DNA of 64,000 nt, taken from assembly GCA_011503125.2 (NCBI GenBank), contig WWBZ02000016.1, positions 4,216,001 through 4,280,000 of the forward strand, given 5' to 3'. This document shows, piece by piece, positions 57,867 through 64,000 of the stretch. Made by a program: the position numbers and the translations under genes. Position 1 is the first letter of the stretch, and each line of letters opens with the position of its first letter. Origin of the DNA: Botryosphaeria dothidea (Eukaryota > Ascomycota > Dothideomycetes > Botryosphaeriales > Botryosphaeriaceae). The notes under the pieces were generated by a model, which was not told the DNA's origin, made no database searches, and saw only the letters and a program-made list of their open reading frames with translations.

Positions 57867-59610
57867 GGGGAGGGATGGTTTTTGCAGCTGGTGGAATGGT
57901 GGTGTTTGGGGGAAGAACGGACGTATGTGGATGTTGTTGAAGTTATATTCTTGTAATACAGAGCTACAGAGAATGGTGGCCTTTTTCGGGCAAGAAGACA
58001 GTTAGTTCGGGCAAAAGCAAAAAGAGCGATGATTTGGGGGGGTTGGTGAGCCCCAACGGAGTGGGTTATGCTAGGAAGCCTCGGACCAGGTCTTTGTGTG
58101 CTGTCTCTTTCTAATCTCCTTGAGTACTGTTTTTTCACGGGAGTTCGAAAATAGAAGGGGCGCTTTGTTGGTTCCTGCGTCTTCCGCACGTGTCCAGCTC
58201 GGGCGGCCTCGAACGTCCTTAATTCAAGAGCGGCGAGCGGCGCGGCGGGGGAGCGTAGGCTGGGCAGCAAAGGCGAACTCTGCGTGTGCGCGGCGGCGAG
58301 GATAGGTGCAGTGGAGTGTTCGTCCAAGAGAAGGGAGCGACGCGGAGAGATTGGGCGCTTATAAAAAGGGAGCGGGCAGCAAGCGCGGCGGTGGTCTGCG
58401 TCATGCGCCGGCGCGAGGGAATGGGCGGCGGAGCGGGATGGAGGGGCAGAGCTGATACATGCTCGCCGCGGCCAATGGTTGGGCGCGCAGCCACGTGTGC
58501 TAATGAGAGCGGCATTCCTTCTTGCCCTCAGAATGGCTGCCCGCCTGCCCTCCAATCACTCTTGCGACACCCAGAGACCAAAGTGACACCTCGCTCGTGG
58601 CAGGGAAACGCGGCGGCCCAATGTTGGGCGCGACGTGTGACACCAGAAAAGACAGCCGGCAGCGCCACGTGTGAAACGTCACGCTCATCCCTGCAACCCC
58701 ATCCCCGAACTGTCCCGATCGGCATGAAAGTCCCGTCTCGATTCCATGCCCACAACCGCAACCTTTCGCCGCCTGAGCCCGCGTCTCCACGTTCGACTAC
58801 AATATCCATGCAGATCCCACGCAGCAGTGGGACCATTGCTTGGATGTCAGTGCTCCAATATTGAAACTGTCAAGCTACTGTCGACGGCGCAGCCATAGTC
58901 CACATAAGCATTAACTCCACATCTTCGCTGGACACAATCTCCCCTATTTACCGCCAACACTCTCTCGGCGGAATTCGGTTCTTGCTCGATGCGAGGCTTG
59001 AAGCCTGCACATGTTTCTTTGTATGCAAATTCTAAGGGGAAGCGGGGTAGGCTGTTCGGAGTTCAACCAATTTAGCAACAGTCGAATCCCAAGGAGACGC
59101 GCGAAGCTTAATGTAACTGTAGGACATGGTTATGTAGACGCAATTATGCAGAATGGTGTAGCGAATTGCCAGGATGATCTAACAAAGGACATTTGCTTAT
59201 AACGGTGGAGCTGAAATCGCCACAACCCCACGTGAAAAAGTGGCAGCTCGAGTCCATGCCCACGCATTCAAATAGGTAGCACGGTCATGCAAATTCTATG
59301 AATGTCATGTCAAGAAATTCGCCAATAAGCACGACACCGTGGTGCCCGCCTATCTCCTCAGACACACCCATCCAAACTTTTTTGCCTTCATCCACTCCTC
59401 TCCTTCTGTGATGCTTCATCCCACCTCGCTTTCAACGTTCATCGATCGTTTTCCCAAAAGTCACCCATACTTCACAGGATGGAAGACAAACAAACTAGAA
59501 GAAAAATCCAGAGGCCCTGTTGATCAAGCCTCGTTCCCTTTTTCTTGAATAATCATGGGGAATCTTCCCAGCCACGCATATAACGTTAAAAAAGGACATA
59601 ACCGTTCTCT
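57867..59610. other. Long upstream region with repeated TTGGGCGC and CACGTG motifs
   Basis: 1.7 kb between the Gln-rich gene and the end of eIF3m. TTGGGCGC occurs on the plus strand at 58351-58358, 58479-58486 and 58624-58631; the last two are each preceded by CCAAT and followed by ACGTGTG. CCACGTG also occurs near 58491, 58663 and 59228. A TATAAAAA run (58360) is on the plus strand. No gene supported. Confidence 0.45.
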
Positions 59611-61084
59611 TTACTCTTCCGGCTCAACAGGCGCCGCAGTCTCCGTTTTCCTGCCGCCTCTCCTGCCACCAGACTGACCACCCTGACCGCCGCTCGCCGC
59701 CTGCTGCGCCTTGTTCTCCGCATCGCGCAGCTCCTGCTCCTTTTGCAAGATGAAGTTCTCCTTCTCCTGACGGATGACGCCGAGAACGCCCACCAAGCTG
59801 TTGCGCCACATGTCCAGGCGCGACGCCACCTCGCGCCACTGGTTCTCGCCAAAAACGCGGTACGTGGCGCGATGGATCAGGAAGGTCTGGTTGAGCTGCG
59901 ATAACTTGCCCTCGACCAATCCGGCACGGATCACGTCAATCACCCACATCTCGACCTCCTCGGCCGGAATCTGCAGCGCCTTCGAGATGTGCGAGTAGGG
60001 CAGAGAGCGGGTTTGACCGGTAGCCTGGGCGGACAACGAGGCCAGGGTGAGCAGGCGCATCTTGCGGTCGAGCTGGGGAACCTCCAGACCCTCTTCCTTC
60101 TCGATGAAGTCTGGGTGCTCCTCCTTGAAGTCGTTGAACTCGTCGAGCAACTCTGAGGTGAAGATCTCCAGGAGCTCGAAATGGGTCGGGTCCGACTTGC
60201 GGAGGGCCTGGATGCTGTCGAGAGCAGTAAGGTCCTGGAAGTCGAAGTGGGCCGGGTGCATCAGAGCAGTCTTGAGAGCACGAACGCTCAGATCGCGCGC
60301 CTCCGGGTTGGCAGCCTCCTCGGCGGGGATGGTGCGCAGAGCCTTGATCAGGTACTGGTAAGCAACCTCGTCGTCGCCATTGCCCTGCGCGGCATCCGTG
60401 ACGGCCAGGTAGAGCTTGCGCTGCTCCTCCTCATCGGACTCCCACTGTGCCAGCCACGAATCGATGTGCTTGAGCTGCGGCTTCAAGGTCTCGAACGTCG
60501 ACGAGTTCTTGACCACATCCACGACGGCAAGGAAGACGTGGTAGCGGCTGTCGTTCTCCGGCTTCAGAATGTTGAAGATGGTCGTCAGCACCGACAGGGA
60601 CAGACCAGTGCTGTTTGCGGGCGAGGAAGTGATCGGCTTCGACACGTTCTTGCACATAGGCGGCAGGTACATGTTGACGCTGGGCGATTGGCGCACAAGG
60701 TGGATGAGCAGGTTGTATGCGGCGACGAATTCTGTGTCCGAGCAGTCCATATTAGCCGTTTTCCTACCTTAATTTTGTATACCGTTCTCACCCTTCTCCG
60801 GCGCAACGTTCAGCACCGCGCTGGCGGTAACGAGCTTCTTGAGCACGTCGTCCTTCTTCTTCTCCTGCAACAGCTGTGCGCACTCGCCATGCAGATCCGA
60901 GGCCTCCTCGCCATGCGACTTCCTCAAAACATCCTACAAGAGCAAATATCCGGTGTCAGCGACAGCCGTCTGCGCGGTGTGGGCCCGCAGCTCGATTTCG
61001 AAGGCTTACAAGGTATTGTGCGAGCTCCTCGACGAGCTCCTCGAAGGAACCCTCGATAAGCAGGGTGTTGGTCGGCGCCGGCAT
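59611..61084 (-). CDS. Translation initiation factor eIF3 subunit m
   Basis: Minus-strand exons 61084-61010, 60933-60792 and 60731-59611 (introns 76 and 60 bp) encode 445 residues. The start MPAPTNTLLIEGSFEELVEEL joins DVLRKSHGEEASDL and then EFVAAYNLL, a smooth helical repeat region. A PCI domain covers roughly residues 220-390, with KMRLLTLASLSAQATGQTRSL, the winged-helix YSHISKALQIPAEEVEMWVIDVI, and LNQTFLIHRATYRVFGENQW. The C-terminus is a coiled coil plus a Gly/Arg tail. It is part of the PCI core of eIF3 in the cytoplasm. The middle intron removes an in-frame ATG that would give a shorter protein. Confidence 0.93.
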
Positions 61085-61969
61085 GATGAAGGAAGTGAGG
61101 GCGACGGTGTCCGGCGTCGAGGGGTTCGAGGTCGAGTTGGGGCGCGGGTGGGTGGGTTGTGTGCAATGGGGTAGTGGGCGGCGCGTCGAGTGTCGTCGTT
61201 CGGCACGGTGGGCTTTTCGGAAAAGTCGCTTATCGATAGCGTTGATGCCTGAGGCGCCATTGTTCACGTCCAATATATCAACTTCACTCATTCACACAAC
61301 AAAGTAGCGCACTAAACATCAGGCGTCTCAAGTGCGAGTCTCGCAATCATCTCATCTGACTGCCATTGAATGGTATCGCATCACCTCCTGCTACGGTATC
61401 TTCTTTTTGTACAAATCGCCAGCTCGGAATCAAAACACGCGTCCTTCCACTGCTTGCTCCCCTCCCACCCCCCGCAACGGAAAACTGAATGAAGCACGCA
61501 GAAAGAACTGCCCGTTTTCCCTTAGTCCGCACGTCTTACCATACACATCTTCTTTCCCGTTACCTTGCCATGCTGAAAAAAAAATGAGACGGTATAAGAA
61601 ATAGAAAGGAGGAGAATCGAAGGTTAGAAAACAAGAAAAAATTGTCTCTTCCAGGTGAATAGTCGCTACAAAGCCAAGTTTCCGCATTATCCGTGACCAT
61701 GGGTCCCCCTTTGGTCCAATTATGCGCCCACCCAATGCAATATCCACCCAATTTTCGAATTTTGACGAACACAAAAAGTAGAATATGCTGTGATGCAATT
61801 GAAGAGGAATGCTATCGAAAGCCGGGTCTGAGCGGGCCAAACCCAACCAGATCGAGATCGCCGTAAAACGCGCCCAGGCTGCTCAAGATCCCCAACGAAC
61901 AGAGGTGTTCGAAACCATGCAAGACGGTACTGCGCTGTGTCTCGTCAGGCCCATGAATGCCAAGCACAA
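61085..61969. other. Intergenic between tandem minus-strand genes
   Basis: Downstream of SET1 and upstream of eIF3m, both on the minus strand. It is AT-rich towards SET1. No feature supported. Confidence 0.45.
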
Positions 61970-64000
61970 CTAGTTGAGGAAGCCCTTGCAGTTGACCGAA
62001 CCGCAGAGACAAGGGATACGATCATCGCTGCCAAGTTCGCGCTCGAACTTGTAGTCGTACGTAAGTTCTTCGTCTGCAATCACATGTCAGATTGGTCTTA
62101 TCTTTTCGCATTTTGGTGGGTGCCACTTACTTGTCTTGATATCCCTCAGGGCATAGATGACAATGCGCTTTGTGCCGTCGACCCTGATAATCTTGGCTGT
62201 ACAGTTTGGCGAGCAGCTGTGGTTGATGAAGCGCGCAATACCGCCCTTCTTGGTGGCATCCACCACGCTGTCTTCGTCGATGCGGAAGAGGTAACTGCTA
62301 CCAACGCCCTGTTTGTCGTACTTGATTTCACGAATATCCGCCACCTTTTGCCGAACCTTCTCGCCAACGTACTCGATAATCATATCGTTGGCGGAAATGT
62401 CTTCTTGCGCATAGAGACCCCAGTTGTGAATTGCAGAGCGGTCGAACTTGACCAGCTTCTTACGTTTCTTCAGCTGGTTGAAGCGGATGGCAATGTTGTC
62501 ACTACCATCGGCGGCAAGAGCCTGCTTCTGAGTGCTGATCTCATTGACGAGGCGGCGGTTGTTTGCACGATTAGAACGGGAAGTCGTCGTCGGCGCCTTT
62601 GGCGCCGGAACAGCAGCCTTAGCCATCTGTGCTGCGACGCTCGGGTTGGCGCTCGCAAGCGCTTCACGTTCCTCCCGCGCTTTCTGTACCCTGATACGAT
62701 GTGGAAGGTATTTGGACTTCTCCGCCTCCAGAATCTTCTTGACACCCTCGGTCCTGGCACATCCTGTCGGGTTGGGCTTATAATAGTCCTCGATCTTGAC
62801 TTCTTTGTAGGCAACGCCCTCAAGCCCTGTATTGAGCTTCTTGACGTGTTTTTCCTTATACGCAAAGAGATTGGCATCGCCCAAGGCCGCCGGACGTACA
62901 CTTTCGAGCGCAGCGGTGAGATAGCGAAGATCTTCGGCATCCTTGACAGTGAATTGCCAACCGTCAATGTCCATGACATAATCCAGCTTCTCTTCAATCG
63001 TCGGGCGGGGTTCGTCGATGGAAAATCCCCAGATTGGATCATCGGACATGAGATTTTCCGGAACAATTTCCACCTTCGTGGCTTCTTCAGCGGCAAGAGT
63101 TTCACTGAGCGGTGTCCCATCAACTTCCGTCTTGAGGGGTGAAGGCTCAGGCTTCTCCTCAACAGCAGCTTGCTTCTTGGGTGCCGCCTTCTTCTTAGGC
63201 TTGGCCGCCTTCCTCTTTTCTGCCTTGACGGGAAGCTCTGGTTCAGGCGTTTCCACAGGAAGAATGTCCTCGACGGTTTCGACAGGTGTAGCAGCTTCTG
63301 TTGGCGGCTGCACGCTGCCAGCTCGAGAATCTTCGTCCTCCTCTTCTCCGCCGAACACAAGAGCAGCATCTCGCTGAATCTTGCGAAACTTGAGTTCGCT
63401 CTTGGCCCGCTTGTAAAGATCCGAGGTATTGGGAAATGCGTGAACAACTTGGTCGAGTTCGCCATCCGCCATATCCGTGGGGTCTTTGTTGATGAGATGA
63501 GGGAACAGCCGGCGAGCCTGAGCATCCTGGGTATCTGCATCACCCCATGAAGTATCTAGCTTTCTGCGCTTCGAAGGTCGAATTTGGATGATTTCTTCCT
63601 CTTCCTCCGGTGCCGCTGAGGACATGCGACTGATAGACCTGCTGTCTTGCTCCTCAGTGTCCCTGGTGAAGGTGCTTTGTTCATCATCGGAATCTTCGTC
63701 CTCAAAACTCTGCATCTGACGATGAAGGTTCCTGAAAGCATTGTGAGGCTTCTTTGGAGGAGGCTTCCTCCGCCTCTCATCCGCAAACGCATTCACCTCG
63801 TGATGATGACCACCCTTACCTCTTCTCTGATTATGGGAAAGATTCGCAGCTAAGGATTTCCGCAGGCTCTTGTTGCCCTTTCCAAATTTTCCCTTGTGAG
63901 TAACCAGGGGTTCTGCTGCGCTGAAGAGAGCGGTTGGGGTCTTCGCGTCTGCCACAGTAGGATCCCGTACGCCCAATTCTTTCCTTTTCGCCGCATGCCT
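61970..64000 (-). CDS. SET1: Histone H3K4 methyltransferase Set1 (C-terminal part), cut by the right edge
   Basis: Minus-strand exons 64000-62131 (continuing beyond the window) and 62073-61970 give the last 657 residues. In order they show an acidic/basic linker ([17 protein letters not shown]), the N-SET region with IWGFSIDEP and RxxxRR (RANNRR), the SET domain ([36 protein letters not shown]) and, after a 57-bp intron, [10 protein letters not shown] and the post-[16 protein letters not shown] with its zinc cysteines. Set1 is the catalytic subunit of COMPASS, methylating H3K4 at transcribed genes. Catalytic and zinc residues are intact. The RNA-binding N-terminal part lies outside. The frame is open to the last base. 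Confidence 0.96.

Noticed and set aside
57764..58555. 263-codon minus-strand open frame
   Set aside because: It lies in another phase over the proposed first exon of the Gln-rich gene, starts at no convincing ATG and shows no family pattern.
34606..61084. Two eIF3 subunits (b and m) in one window as a possible functional cluster
   Set aside because: They are 25 kb apart with unrelated genes between; eukaryotic eIF3 genes are not clustered, so this is coincidence.

Overview
This window is nuclear DNA of a filamentous ascomycete (Pezizomycotina). The evidence is short introns (mostly 50-65 bp) with GTRNGT donors and CTAAC/CTGAC-type branch sites, GC-rich coding sequence, and closest family matches to fungal forms of Atg5, Prp28, eIF3b, eIF3m, Brn1, Set1, Sdh2, ornithine decarboxylase and a DUF3602/Par32-type protein. 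Dothideomycetes is my guess at class, held weakly. I found about 27 protein genes on both strands, many in divergent or convergent pairs. No rRNA, tRNA, CRISPR array or secondary-metabolite core gene was seen.

Layout. 1-11.6 kb is housekeeping: the start of an unidentified gene running off the left edge, a family-16 (METTL21-like) methyltransferase, ornithine decarboxylase behind a 750-nt leader with no ATG, Atg5, an unidentified gene whose intron carries a 160-bp foldback element, a CSA/Rad28-like WD40 protein and a conserved-looking protein of unknown function. 13.2-20.7 kb holds a sugar transporter, a HAD phosphatase, succinate dehydrogenase Fe-S subunit and a Par32-like protein. 20.7-26.0 kb is gene-poor, with one credible 47-codon small ORF. 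26-36.9 kb has a secreted type-B carboxylesterase, a bacterial-type adenine deaminase divergently paired with an NCS1 purine/pyrimidine-type transporter (two GATA sites between them), and eIF3b. 38.3-47.5 kb has a large CaCA cation exchanger, condensin kleisin Brn1 and two unidentified genes. 47.5-51 kb is more AT-rich and contains a small secreted NucA/NucB-like nuclease candidate plus possible gene remnants. 51-64 kb returns to housekeeping: Prp28, mitoribosomal mL59, proteasome beta-3, a Gln-rich protein, eIF3m and the 3' two-thirds or less of Set1, which runs off the right edge.

How the parts fit. Most genes act independently. The clearest functional pair is adenine deaminase plus NCS1 transporter, which together could import and deaminate a purine base under nitrogen control. 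Non-genic highlights are a near-perfect 60-bp terminal-inverted-repeat foldback with an imperfect 6-bp target duplication (8180-8351), and two diverged copies of a hairpin-containing dispersed repeat (about 2.44-2.65 kb and 29.67-29.89 kb) whose differences are mostly transitions, as expected after repeat-induced point mutation. All intron and exon limits are read by eye from splice consensus and frame and have no transcript support here.
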